From NCBI GenBank assembly GCA_024809215.1, contig JANUBW010000012.1:269556-333555 (forward strand): DNA of 64,000 nt, written 5' to 3'. This DNA comes from Niastella sp. OAS944. Its GTDB lineage: Bacteria; Bacteroidota; Bacteroidia; Chitinophagales; Chitinophagaceae. How positions within the stretch are numbered: the first letter of the stretch is position 1; every line of letters starts with the position of its first letter. Shown here piece by piece: positions 27,224-36,665 of this stretch. The notes under the pieces are model-generated. The model made no database searches. It saw nothing but the letters and a program-made list of their open reading frames with translations, and was not told the origin of the DNA. Position numbers and translations under genes: made by a program.

Positions 27224-29830
27224 TTACAACAATGCTTTCAGGGTGGTTGAAGCATAGGGTGATGCCTTTATAAGCGTTTTAAATTTATCGCGGGCGGCAG
27301 GCCGGTTAAAGTAATCCTGGTCGGCGCCATCAAGGTCGAGCGTATCGAGGTAATCGAACAACGCAGGGTCTTTATACAGCACCTGCATTATTTCAACCGA
27401 CATCATTTCCTGTAATTGTTTATCGGTTGGCTGCACCGTTTCGGGCAGGGCTCCCTTCTCGGGTAATGCACGGAACCATTGCGATACAAACTTGCCAATA
27501 CCCAGGAAACTTACTGATGCTTCTTCTGCAGGCTTTAGTTCCATGGCGAGTATATTGTCAGACATGTCCAATGCCGCACTGGCCTTTAGTGAGCCATTAC
27601 CGTAATATTTTTTATAACCGGGATAATCGACGCCACCGCTTTGGAACAAAGCCTGCCGCACGGCTTCCGCCTGCTTCCACGTGCCCTTGTATTGTTTATC
27701 TATCAACTCCTGGCGATTGTAAGCGATCCATAGTGCAGCTGCTGCCGCTATTTGTGGTGTGGCCGATGAAGTACCACCACCAGCTTTTGAAAAGCGGTAA
27801 TTGTTATTGGGATTATTGTTGGCCCAGGCTAAATTGGGTGTATAGGCTGCCAGCGCTGTCTGCATGGCTTTTTCCGGTCCCCAGTTGCCTTGCATGGTAT
27901 CGCCACCTTCGGAGCGTAATTTCATTTCTTCTTCATTCGCTGCAAAATCATACGGCTTTTCATTATAACAAACGCCACAGGCAGCAATTACCCGGTCGAA
28001 CCGCGCGGGGTACATCACTGCTTTTGGGGTTAATTTGCTGATGCCTTTTATCCAGTTATTCCCGGCAGCGGTCACTATCACTACGCCGGCTTCATACGCT
28101 TTATTCACGGCTTTTGCCACCCGCCGTGTTGGGTAACCCGCCATCGACATAGTGATCACCTCACAACCCATTTCTATTGCATATTCGATACCCTGCGCCA
28201 CATCGTTTGCATTGAATGCATTGTATACTGTATCGCATATACGAATGGGAATGATCTTCGCGAAGGGAATTCCGCCGAAAAATCCTTCATAACCGGTATA
28301 GCTATCGTCTTTCTTTATGTAATTGCCTGCCAGTATGGCCAGGGTGGCAGAACCATGCCCATCCTGCTCCATAAACTTTATGCGGTTCATTACATCGGTA
28401 CCTTTGTTATCTGGTTCGCCATTCACAAAGCTCACGCCTGCTTCTTTTACCAGGAACCTGGGTGTTGCCGGATGGGTGGGAATATAACCGGTATCGATGT
28501 GTGCGATCTTAATAATATCATCCGGCACTGTACTCAATTCATCGGTGATCTTCAATTTCTTTCTTACCCTTGCGGCTGCCATTCTTAATTGAGAATGAAT
28601 ATCGTCGAGATGCCAGATAAATTCATCGATGCCTAATGTTGCGGGCGGCTTGGGCCAGTTAGACATATAACTGTTCCCATCTGCCGATTTAGCTATGGGC
28701 GATTCTTTCAGGTATTTGCTTTTTGCATCGGGCTCAACAAAAGCTTCGGGGTTCGTAGCCCTTAAGGAAAAATATTCTTTATAGGCTTCGTCCCAGCTAT
28801 TGGTGGCATCCTGTCCCGCTTCTTTCAACTGTATAGCAGGTGTTGCGGTTACATCGCGTTTTACAGTTGCGTCATTTCCCAAATCAATCAACAGGCCTTC
28901 TTTTACTTTCTGTGGCACGGCATGTTGCTCAGGATCAAAAAAGGTAAATGGGTTTGTTCCATTACTATTTACCTGAAAGATCTTTTCTTTACGAAACAGA
29001 TCGGCGCCGGAGCCATAGGTAAATAACGTGGGGGTTTGAATGGCCGGTATCTGCTTCAGGATCTTTTCAAGCCAGTCTTCATAATTAGTAATAGCCTTAT
29101 TGGTACTCAGTACTTTTTTAATAGTGCTGGTGAATAAACCATAACCATCCCATTCACTTGCTTTTTCTTCATCGCGACAGGCGGCCAGCAACAATACAGT
29201 GGCTGCAATATCTTCCCGTATCACTATTGGTTTATGGGTGGCACTGTAATATTGTTCCTTATTCTTTTTATAAGCGTTGAACGTAATATGCCTGGGCGCA
29301 TTTCGTGTAACCAGGTTCATCTTTTTTGTAATTTCTTCCAGCAACCCACCTACTTCAATATCCTTGGGCGAATCAGCCGCTTTTGATATTGAACCGCTAT
29401 GACAACTGTCGGAGATCATTAAAACGCGAACGCCTTTTTGAAACTTACTGAAGTGCTGCCACAATTCATCATCAACATACTGGCGGTCGTACAGGCACCA
29501 GGTTTCATCCAATGCATCTGTATCTTCATCAAAGTTCAGGTCTTCAATTTGTCCGCCGTGGCCGGAATAGGTAATGAAAAGAAAGTCGCCGCTTTTCAAT
29601 ATTTTACTGAATTGTTCGAGGTATTTATCGAGGTTGGCAGAAATGGGCATCTCTGCACCCTGGCTGCCCGATGACAATAACAGTTTACGGTTTTTGATGC
29701 CGGCTTTTTCGGCGAGTTCATGAAAGAAAAGGGCGTCATTCTCGCAACAATACAATTGACCGTTCCAACCATCATAATGAGTAGGATCAACATTATTTAA
29801 TCCAATGTGGAGTGAATAGGCGTTTGGCAT
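27224..29830 (-). CDS. metacaspase-like C14 protease fused to S8 subtilisin-like protease
   Basis: An 868-residue protein holding two complete proteases. Residues 1-285 form a C14/metacaspase-like domain (YSLHIGLNNVDP start, His91 in ITYSGHGGQIED, Cys143 in MISDSCHSGS). A linker of about 150 residues follows. Residues 435-755 form a subtilase with Asp446 (IAHIDTGYI), His492 (DGHGSATLAILAG), oxyanion Asn591 (AAGNN) and Ser688 (GGTSSATP), so both active sites are intact. The last about 110 residues are unassigned and helical. No signal peptide or propeptide is seen, which suggests a cytosolic enzyme. It lies 13 bp upstream of the CHAT-like gene and divergent from an EcsC gene. One protease may mature or restrain the other; that is inference. 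Confidence 0.9.
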   Translation of the reverse strand: MPNAYSLHIGLNNVDPTHYDGWNGQLYCCENDALFFHELAEKAGIKNRKLLLSSGSQGAEMPISANLDKYLEQFSKILKSGDFLFITYSGHGGQIEDLNFDEDTDALDETWCLYDRQYVDDELWQHFSKFQKGVRVLMISDSCHSGSISKAADSPKDIEVGGLLEEITKKMNLVTRNAPRHITFNAYKKNKEQYYSATHKPIVIREDIAATVLLLAACRDEEKASEWDGYGLFTSTIKKVLSTNKAITNYEDWLEKILKQIPAIQTPTLFTYGSGADLFRKEKIFQVNSNGTNPFTFFDPEQHAVPQKVKEGLLIDLGNDATVKRDVTATPAIQLKEAGQDATNSWDEAYKEYFSLRATNPEAFVEPDAKSKYLKESPIAKSADGNSYMSNWPKPPATLGIDEFIWHLDDIHSQLRMAAARVRKKLKITDELSTVPDDIIKIAHIDTGYIPTHPATPRFLVKEAGVSFVNGEPDNKGTDVMNRIKFMEQDGHGSATLAILAGNYIKKDDSYTGYEGFFGGIPFAKIIPIRICDTVYNAFNANDVAQGIEYAIEMGCEVITMSMAGYPTRRVAKAVNKAYEAGVVIVTAAGNNWIKGISKLTPKAVMYPARFDRVIAACGVCYNEKPYDFAANEEEMKLRSEGGDTMQGNWGPEKAMQTALAAYTPNLAWANNNPNNNYRFSKAGGGTSSATPQIAAAAALWIAYNRQELIDKQYKGTWKQAEAVRQALFQSGGVDYPGYKKYYGNGSLKASAALDMSDNILAMELKPAEEASVSFLGIGKFVSQWFRALPEKGALPETVQPTDKQLQEMMSVEIMQVLYKDPALFDYLDTLDLDGADQDYFNRPAARDKFKTLIKASPYASTTLKALL

Positions 29831-29976
29831 AGCAATACAATTAATGGTTCAATCAAACTGTAGAGGTACAATGAATTACTCAACTAATTACAGGTGTTTT
29901 TCACGTTTTTTTGGGTTGGAAGGGGTGAATTTACGGGCGGCACGGCTTTTTAATGTCATAATCGTAAATTAGGTCA

Positions 29977-30702
29977 ATGACAAACTATGATCAGATAATG
30001 AGGCGTGAGTTGTTTACGTGGCAGCGAAAGATGATGCGTAAGCCGGGGATATTGAACAGGTTGTCGAAAAGAGCACAGGATAAGCTCAATAGCATTATAC
30101 CCGAAAAGGTACATAATGCCATTACTGTAGCCATTAAACAAATGGTGCGGGGCGTTTTGTTTGGCGCCAAACTTACCACGCGCGAAAAAGTGGTACAGCT
30201 TAAACTGGAAGCAACCGATGCTACCGTTGAGGAAATAATAAAGCGATATCGCACTACCGCTACTGTAGAAGGTGCGCTTACGGGCGCAGGCGGCTTCTGG
30301 CTGGGCCTTGCCGATTTTCCGTTGCTTATTGCCATAAAGATAAAAATGCTATTTGAGATAGCGGCTACGTATGGCTTCTCCACCAATGATTACAAGGAAC
30401 GTGTTTATATACTTCACATCTTTCAACTCGCTTTTTCTTCTGCCCAACATAGAAGAAAAGTATTTATGGAAATGAAAGACTGGAATGTTCGATCGAAAAG
30501 CCTGCCCAACGATATGGACCAGTTTGACTGGCGGCCCTTTCAACAGGAGTATCGCGATTATATTGACATTGCCAAACTTGCGCAACTTATACCGGTAATT
30601 GGTGCACCGGTTGGGGCCGTAGTAAATTACCGCCTTATTCGCAAACTGGGTTTTACTGCAAAAATGGCTTACCATATGCGGTTGATGGAAGCGAACCAAT
30701 AA
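29977..30702 (+). CDS. EcsC-family protein
   Basis: A 241-residue protein with the EcsC pattern: glycine-rich amphipathic segment GALTGAGGFWLGLADFPLLI, FEIAATYGFSTND, a central helix (RVYILHIFQLAFSS) and the C-terminal PVIGAPVGAVVNYRLIRKLG. EcsC-family proteins are membrane-associated and poorly understood; the founding Bacillus gene is linked to the Ecs ABC transporter, absent here. The gene is divergent from the metacaspase-subtilase gene with 146 bp between, so a shared control region is possible. Whether it belongs to the protease cassette is uncertain. Confidence 0.82.
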   Translation: MTNYDQIMRRELFTWQRKMMRKPGILNRLSKRAQDKLNSIIPEKVHNAITVAIKQMVRGVLFGAKLTTREKVVQLKLEATDATVEEIIKRYRTTATVEGALTGAGGFWLGLADFPLLIAIKIKMLFEIAATYGFSTNDYKERVYILHIFQLAFSSAQHRRKVFMEMKDWNVRSKSLPNDMDQFDWRPFQQEYRDYIDIAKLAQLIPVIGAPVGAVVNYRLIRKLGFTAKMAYHMRLMEANQ

Positions 30703-30812
30703 CGTATTTCAACTGCCATTATCCTCAATTCATACACCCTGTACTGGTTTACACTTTTTGCCGGCTATAGTTTTGGGCACTGAAACTCACCGTGTAAAAA
30801 ACTATCATCACT

Positions 30813-32066
30813 ATGTTACAACGAATAAGTGTAGCCCTATGGGCCTGTGTATTTACGTGCCTGTTATTCTCATGCAAAAAAGATAATGATACCCCCGAAG
30901 ACCCCGTTTATAACCGCGAAGGCGTAGCAACACCGGTAGGGACCGTTGATGGTACAGCTACTCAAAAAACAATTGGGGCCGAAGGCGGCGCTCTTACCAG
31001 CACCGACGGACGTATAAAACTCACCATCCCCGCAGGAGCTGTTAGCAGCGCACAACAATTCAGCATTCAACCAATCAGCAATCAAAATCCTTTGGCCGTG
31101 GGAAAAGCCTATCGCCTGGAACCGCACAATGTAACCTTTAGCAAACCAGTAACCTTAGAATTCACCTATACCGAAGAGGACCTTAATAACACCATACCCG
31201 AAGCATTGGGCATTGCTTACCAGGATGACAAAGGCGTATGGCAGGCACAGGGTTCTGTTACCACCGACCTGGCAAACAGAAAAGTAAAAGTAGCTACTAC
31301 TCACTTTAGCGACTGGAGCCTGTTTGAAAGCTTTTATCTCATTAGCTCAGCATCTACATTACCAACAAATGGTACCGCCGATTTGGAAGTATTTACTACT
31401 GAAGATATTCTGGAACCACTTGTACCGGGCCAGCAGGTACCTATGGGTAAAAAGATCTCTGTAGCCACAACCAATATAAAAGAATGGAAACTGGCCGGCG
31501 CCGGTAACCTGCAACCGAACGGCGCCAAAGCCGTATATAAAGCGCCGGCCACCGTACCTGCTATTAACCCCGTGGCCATCAGCGTTAGCCTCGACTTTAA
31601 TAAACGCGGAAAATACTTACTGGTAAAGCATATAAACATAACCGGCGATGATGGTGAAATAGAAGTAAGAGTAGCGGGCGGCGCCTGGGTAAAACAACCG
31701 GCTTCACCAGCTGTTAAAATGGGGCCCGATAATATTGCCATGGCCGATTCAGATGGCGATGAAAATGGCTGGTATGTACTCATAAGGTTTGTTGGCGGCG
31801 TAGGCACACACCCTTTCAAAGACCCTACAGCCATATGGGGCACCCATGTACATTACCATATAACCGGTGGCAACAACTATACCTGCGCGTATATAAAAGC
31901 CGATGGTGAATTTGTGGCCAGCGGCGGTGGTGTCACTATTACAAGTATGGGCGATGACGACGGCTTTATAAAAGGCACATTTTTAATACAGCCTGCCGGT
32001 TATGGCGACAACCTTAGGCAAACCGCAACCGTTGAAGGCAAATTCAGGGTAAGAAAAAGCTGGTAA
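30813..32066 (+). CDS. lipoprotein with ZU5-like domain
   Basis: A 417-residue lipoprotein (signal LLFSC, lipid Cys21). Residues about 50-175 resemble a ZU5-like beta domain as seen in many Bacteroidota surface proteins: IGAEGGALTSTDGRIKLTIP, AGAVSSAQQFSIQPIS, then KAYRLEPHNVTFSKPVTLEF and a closing THFSDWSLF. The C-terminal half is beta-rich and unassigned. It is followed by a hairpin terminator. It may be anchored on the cell surface; no ligand or enzyme activity is suggested. Confidence 0.8.
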   Translation: MLQRISVALWACVFTCLLFSCKKDNDTPEDPVYNREGVATPVGTVDGTATQKTIGAEGGALTSTDGRIKLTIPAGAVSSAQQFSIQPISNQNPLAVGKAYRLEPHNVTFSKPVTLEFTYTEEDLNNTIPEALGIAYQDDKGVWQAQGSVTTDLANRKVKVATTHFSDWSLFESFYLISSASTLPTNGTADLEVFTTEDILEPLVPGQQVPMGKKISVATTNIKEWKLAGAGNLQPNGAKAVYKAPATVPAINPVAISVSLDFNKRGKYLLVKHINITGDDGEIEVRVAGGAWVKQPASPAVKMGPDNIAMADSDGDENGWYVLIRFVGGVGTHPFKDPTAIWGTHVHYHITGGNNYTCAYIKADGEFVASGGGVTITSMGDDDGFIKGTFLIQPAGYGDNLRQTATVEGKFRVRKSW

Positions 32067-32088
32067 TAAAAATAAGTTTAGGTGGTTT

Positions 32089-32125
32089 AAGGTGAGTTGC
32101 TCCAATGGCGGAGGCTCACCTTTTT
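32089..32125 (+). terminator. hairpin terminator after the ZU5-like lipoprotein gene
   Basis: AAGGTGAG (32089-32096) and CTCACCTT (32115-32122) pair, with an additional CTCC/GGAG stack inside, followed by TTT. It lies between the lipoprotein stop and the oligopeptidase start at 32158. Confidence 0.6.
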
Positions 32126-32157
32126 GTCGTAAATTCAAGGAAATTAAACCTTACTAC

Positions 32158-34299
32158 ATGAGAAGTGTTATATTCTTATTAATAGCCGCTACCTTAGTGG
32201 CTTTCAATCAACCTTCCCCAACTATGACTGGATTTCGATGGCCCGAAGGCGTACAAGCGCCCACAGTGGAAAAGGAACCTAAAGAATTTATTGCCCATGG
32301 CGATAAACGCATTGATAATTATTACTGGTTGAACCAACGCGAGAACGAGAAAGTGTTAAATTACCTGAAAGCAGAAAATACTTACCTCGAAACGTTGATG
32401 AGCGGCACAAAAGAACTTCGGGAAAAACTATTCCTGGAAATGAAAGGCCGCATTAAAGAAAAAGATGAATCGTTGCCTTTTAAAGACAATGGCTATTGGT
32501 ATTACGTTCGTTATGAAGAAGGCAAACAATATCCCGTTTTTTGCCGAAAAAAAGAAAGCCTGGAAGCAGCCGAAGAGATCATGCTCGACCAAAATAAAAT
32601 GGCCGAAGGATTTCAGTATTATTCCGTAGGCCGCCGTGTGGTAAGCGATAACAACGAACTGCTGGCTTTTACAGTTGACTCTGTTGGCCGCAGGATCTAT
32701 GGACTGCAGTTCAAAAACCTGGTTACCGGTGCTATTTACCCCGAAACCATCATAAACGTTGAAGGTGGTAATATTGCCTGGGCGGCAGATAATAAAACGG
32801 TCTTCTATGTTAAAAAAGACCTGGTAACATTACTGGGCTTTCAAATCTGGCGGCATGAACTGGGTACCGACCCTTCTAAAGACGTAATGGTATTTGAAGA
32901 AAAAGACAACCGCTTTTACATTGGCGTGTACCGCACCAAATCGAAAAAATATATTGGCATTTACTCCCACATGAACCAGGTATCAACCGAATACCGTTTA
33001 TTGGAAGCAAACAACCCTACCGGTGATTTTAAGATCTTTGAACCGCGTAAGGAAAACTTTCAATATTCGCTGGAGCATTACCAAAACAAATTCTTTGTTC
33101 TTACCGACTGGAATGCGCCTAACTATCGCCTGATGGAAACCCCGGAAGCGAAAACAGGAAAAGAGAACTGGAAGGAAGTATTACCACATCGAAAAGACGT
33201 ATACATTTCCGACATGGTGGTTTTTAACGATCACCTGGTGTTGGCCGAAACAAAAGACGCATTGAACCAGTTACGCGTTATAAATTTTACCAATAAAAAA
33301 GACTATTACATTTCTTTCCCCGAAGCAGTGTATACTTCATTCCCGAATATAAATCCGGATTATAATACCAACATCCTTCGTTTTTCATATACATCCATGA
33401 CCACCCCGGCATCTATCTATGACTTTAACATGGACACCCAGCAACGGGAACTAAAAAAGCAAACCGAAGTATTGGGCGGGTTTAAGCAGGATGAATACAC
33501 TTCAGAACGTTTATGGGCCACGGTAAGAGATGGGGTAAAAGTGCCCATTAGCATGGTGTATAAAAAAGGCGTTAAAAAAGATGGCAGCAATCCATTGTTG
33601 CTATACGCATACGGCTCTTATGGCTCCAGCATGTCGCCTTCGTTTAACAGCAACATCATCAGCCTGCTCGACCGCGGTTTTATATATGCTATTGCGCATG
33701 TGCGGGGCGGACAGGAATTGGGCCGCCAGTGGTACGACCAGGGCCATATGTTTAACAAGAAGAACACGTTTTACGATTTCATCGACTGTGGCGAATTCCT
33801 GGTAAAGGAGCATTACACTACCAAAGAACACCTGTACGCCAATGGCGGCAGTGCCGGCGGTTTATTAATGGGCGCCATTGTAAACCTGCGTCCCGATCTT
33901 TGGCACGGTGTAATTGCCGATGTACCGTTTGTAGATGTGATCACTACCATGAGCGACGCCAGTATTCCCCTTACTACCGGTGAATACAAAGAATGGGGTA
34001 ACCCTGCTGAAAAGGCAGAGTACGAGTATATGAAATCATACTCGCCATATGATAATGTAGAAAAGAAAGCCTATCCCAATATGTTGGTAACAACCGGGCT
34101 GCACGATTCGCAGGTGCAGTATTTTGAACCGGCCAAATGGGTAGCTAAACTGCGGGAGTTGAAAACAGATAAGAATTTACTCCTCTTCAAGATCAATATG
34201 GAAGCGGGCCATGGCGGCGCCAGTGGCCGTTTTGATTATCTGAAAGACAAAGCCTGGCAGTATGCATTTCTGCTGGCGTTGGAGGGAAAGATAAACTAA
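32158..34299 (+). CDS. ptrB: oligopeptidase B-like S9A serine peptidase
   Basis: A 713-residue prolyl-oligopeptidase-family enzyme, with a signal-like N-terminus (MRSVIFLLIAATLVAFNQ). A propeller covers about residues 90-430 and the alpha/beta hydrolase domain follows. The triad is Ser565 (GGSAGG), Asp650 (LHDSQVQYFEP) and His685 (EAGHGG). The length and the EYKEWGNP and HDSQVQYFEP blocks match oligopeptidase B, which cleaves small peptides after Arg or Lys. The frame extends to a GTG at 32092, but the ATG at 32158 begins the signal peptide. It is convergent with the PUL FAD gene, separated by a strong hairpin. Confidence 0.9.
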   Translation: MRSVIFLLIAATLVAFNQPSPTMTGFRWPEGVQAPTVEKEPKEFIAHGDKRIDNYYWLNQRENEKVLNYLKAENTYLETLMSGTKELREKLFLEMKGRIKEKDESLPFKDNGYWYYVRYEEGKQYPVFCRKKESLEAAEEIMLDQNKMAEGFQYYSVGRRVVSDNNELLAFTVDSVGRRIYGLQFKNLVTGAIYPETIINVEGGNIAWAADNKTVFYVKKDLVTLLGFQIWRHELGTDPSKDVMVFEEKDNRFYIGVYRTKSKKYIGIYSHMNQVSTEYRLLEANNPTGDFKIFEPRKENFQYSLEHYQNKFFVLTDWNAPNYRLMETPEAKTGKENWKEVLPHRKDVYISDMVVFNDHLVLAETKDALNQLRVINFTNKKDYYISFPEAVYTSFPNINPDYNTNILRFSYTSMTTPASIYDFNMDTQQRELKKQTEVLGGFKQDEYTSERLWATVRDGVKVPISMVYKKGVKKDGSNPLLLYAYGSYGSSMSPSFNSNIISLLDRGFIYAIAHVRGGQELGRQWYDQGHMFNKKNTFYDFIDCGEFLVKEHYTTKEHLYANGGSAGGLLMGAIVNLRPDLWHGVIADVPFVDVITTMSDASIPLTTGEYKEWGNPAEKAEYEYMKSYSPYDNVEKKAYPNMLVTTGLHDSQVQYFEPAKWVAKLRELKTDKNLLLFKINMEAGHGGASGRFDYLKDKAWQYAFLLALEGKIN

Positions 34300-34301
34300 T
34301 T

Positions 34302-34350
34302 AAGGTGGGCCACCCTTGATTGCGTCGCAACTAAGGGTGGCCCACCTTTT
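34302..34350. terminator. bidirectional terminator
   Basis: A perfect 16-bp stem, AAGGTGGGCCACCCTT (34302-34317) and AAGGGTGGCCCACCTT (34333-34348), with a 15-nt loop, ends in TTTT on one strand and has A-rich flank on the other. It insulates the oligopeptidase gene from the PUL. Confidence 0.9.
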
Positions 34351-34351
34351 A

Positions 34352-36634
34352 TTATTTATCATAACACCTCACCGCAAAAACCGCCGCAGGCACATCAGCT
34401 GATGGATGTTCTACTTCAATGATCAATTGCGAGGTTTGTACGGGTTTGGATAATGTGATCCTGTTACGGGTTTGATGATTGTCTTTTTTCTCAGCAATAA
34501 TATTTCCCGCATCGTCTTTTATACGATAATTCCGCACACAAAAAGGCATTATGGTTTCCGGGTGTTGCATCAGCACCGACTCCATTGGATGATCGTAATC
34601 GGTATCGAAGAACAGCTCTATTGTACCTATGGTTTGCGGTTGTTGCCAGCTGATAGTTAACTGCGGGGCAGCATCATTCCAGTCGGCCACCCAGGCATTG
34701 GGCGTATTTACCGGCCTGTCGATGCCATTGCCAATATTCTCAGCTTTGAAGCATGGTAACCCGGCCGGGTATTTAAAGGCTATGTTATGCCCTTCGGGCC
34801 GGCGCTGCGGGCACCAGAACTCAAAGGCATCCATACCGATATCTTCGGGTGGAGTTTGTTTTCCATAGTTGCTAACCGCTTTGTTGATGGTATTGAATAC
34901 CGACAGCAAACCCGTTACTCTTTTGCGTGTATAATGCAGTTCTACCAATGGGTTTTTGGTGAACGTAATAAACGCATATGCCTGCTCCTTCATCACTGCA
35001 TCAAACTTCACCTGTAAACAATTACGACCAGGCTCTATAGGTAATGTAAGCGTAGCAACTGTAATATCGGGCGTATGGTTACCCGCCTTGCTGCTAATAC
35101 GAAGTTCTACCTGCAGGCTGGTTGCTGTTTTTGCCTGTGCATGAAAGATAAATGGTTCTACTTTTCCTTCGTTCAGCGGCACCATTTGCGCCACCGACAA
35201 CTCCAATGGTTTTAGAAAATTATCTTCGGGCAGTTCGGTAAGCACCAATTCACTTGAAGCGGTTATAGCGGCCTGTTGCACCAGGTCGTTTTTATCGTGC
35301 AAACTCAAACCAGGAATATACTGACCAGTACTTAACAATCGCTGCTGTAAAGGTTGTATAAGATCATCGTGAATGATGTCGGCGGGCAGTATATTATGCG
35401 CCTTACAAAGCGCGGCAGCCATACCTACCGCCTGTGTGGCATAGGCCGCCGTAGCCATTACGCGGGTTGAACCGAATGCTACATGCGAAGCGCTAATAAG
35501 CCGCCCACCGAGGAAGAGGTTGCTGATGTTCTTACTGTATAAGCTTCTAAAAGGGATATGAAATATGCCTTTACTATGCCATTGGTTACAACCTGGTTTT
35601 TCGCTGAACACGCCGTCGGCGGGGTGCAGGTCAATTGACCAGCCACCGTATGCTACTGCATCATTATGGAGCCGTTGTTCAACAATATCCTGTTGCCGCA
35701 ACATATAATCGCCTTCAAAACGACGGCTCTCGCGTTTGCCGGGTATAGTGCCCACCCATTCCAGTGTTAGATTGACCGCCTCGGGAAAATTGCCTGAGTT
35801 CTTTATATAATCCCAAACGCCATAGATCACTTTCCACAATTCCCATTTTATTTGCTCGGTATCGTGCACGGTATCTAAACGGCCGCCATATTCGATCCAC
35901 CATAGTTTGCACCCAAACTCTTTTGTATTGAAAGTTTTAAAACGCGGGATCTTTGTAATATCGTTCAAAGCAAAAGCAGGTGGTATAAAGTTTACCGGCC
36001 GGCCCGTGTCTTTGCTGTAGAAGTATAAAGTATGCCCCAGCAATTCACCATACTCTTTATTGGGTGCGAACTTCTCGCCAAATTCTTCCCGGCTTTCGGC
36101 CCCCATGCGAAAAGCAGCACCTGCCAAAAAACCAACAACGCCATCGCCGGAGGCATCGCAAAACAAAGGCGCGTGTAAAACATATTCTGTTTGGTTCTGG
36201 CTGCAAAATGCCTTTACCGATGCAATGGTAGTTTCATTCTTCTTATCAACATGGTACACGGCCGTATTCAGCAGCAGGGTTATATTCGGTTCGGCAACCA
36301 CTTTATCGAGCAGGATCATGTCGAAGATAACGGGGTTGCCTTCGGGATTGCTATACGTATTCTCAACCAATATTTCATCAACCACACCGCCTTCGCGCGC
36401 CCAGCGGTTGTTATTGCCCATATGCGATGTAGCACCCAATATCCACAACCGCACTTCACTACTGGCATTGCCACCCAATACCGGCCTGTCTTGCACCAGC
36501 ACCACCGAACATCCTTCGCGGGCAGCGGTAATGGCGCAACAAACGCCCGATAAACCACCACCGGTCACCACCAGGTCGGCCTGTATTTCTTTACTTACAA
36601 ATGAACGCCTGCCTGTACTGTTATCAACTTTCAT
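34352..36634 (-). CDS. FAD-dependent oxidoreductase of the PUL
   Basis: A 760-residue protein. Residues about 15-440 form an FAD-binding oxidoreductase domain (dinucleotide motif GGGLSGVCCA, DASGDGVVGFLAG, FLGGRLISASHVAFGSTRVM). The C-terminal about 300 residues are beta-rich, with DWNDAAPQLTISWQQPQTIG like a galactose-binding-type module. There is no clear signal peptide. Such FAD proteins occur in many Bacteroidota PULs, where they may oxidise or epimerise a released sugar or reduce a linkage; here the reaction is not known. It is the last gene of the GH97 block, 31 bp after the GH2 gene. Confidence 0.85.
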   Translation of the reverse strand: MKVDNSTGRRSFVSKEIQADLVVTGGGLSGVCCAITAAREGCSVVLVQDRPVLGGNASSEVRLWILGATSHMGNNNRWAREGGVVDEILVENTYSNPEGNPVIFDMILLDKVVAEPNITLLLNTAVYHVDKKNETTIASVKAFCSQNQTEYVLHAPLFCDASGDGVVGFLAGAAFRMGAESREEFGEKFAPNKEYGELLGHTLYFYSKDTGRPVNFIPPAFALNDITKIPRFKTFNTKEFGCKLWWIEYGGRLDTVHDTEQIKWELWKVIYGVWDYIKNSGNFPEAVNLTLEWVGTIPGKRESRRFEGDYMLRQQDIVEQRLHNDAVAYGGWSIDLHPADGVFSEKPGCNQWHSKGIFHIPFRSLYSKNISNLFLGGRLISASHVAFGSTRVMATAAYATQAVGMAAALCKAHNILPADIIHDDLIQPLQQRLLSTGQYIPGLSLHDKNDLVQQAAITASSELVLTELPEDNFLKPLELSVAQMVPLNEGKVEPFIFHAQAKTATSLQVELRISSKAGNHTPDITVATLTLPIEPGRNCLQVKFDAVMKEQAYAFITFTKNPLVELHYTRKRVTGLLSVFNTINKAVSNYGKQTPPEDIGMDAFEFWCPQRRPEGHNIAFKYPAGLPCFKAENIGNGIDRPVNTPNAWVADWNDAAPQLTISWQQPQTIGTIELFFDTDYDHPMESVLMQHPETIMPFCVRNYRIKDDAGNIIAEKKDNHQTRNRITLSKPVQTSQLIIEVEHPSADVPAAVFAVRCYDK

Positions 36635-36665
36635 CGTTATAATTATTATTTAGAATAGGTTTTGG

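Noticed and set aside
27427..28041. A 204-codon open frame opposite the subtilase domain
   Set aside because: Antisense to a sequence that encodes the intact subtilase active site, with no motif of its own.
26152..30702. A named antiphage system for the protease cassette
   Set aside because: No nucleotide sensor, NTPase, gasdermin or other diagnostic partner is visible, so no known defence system name is supported.
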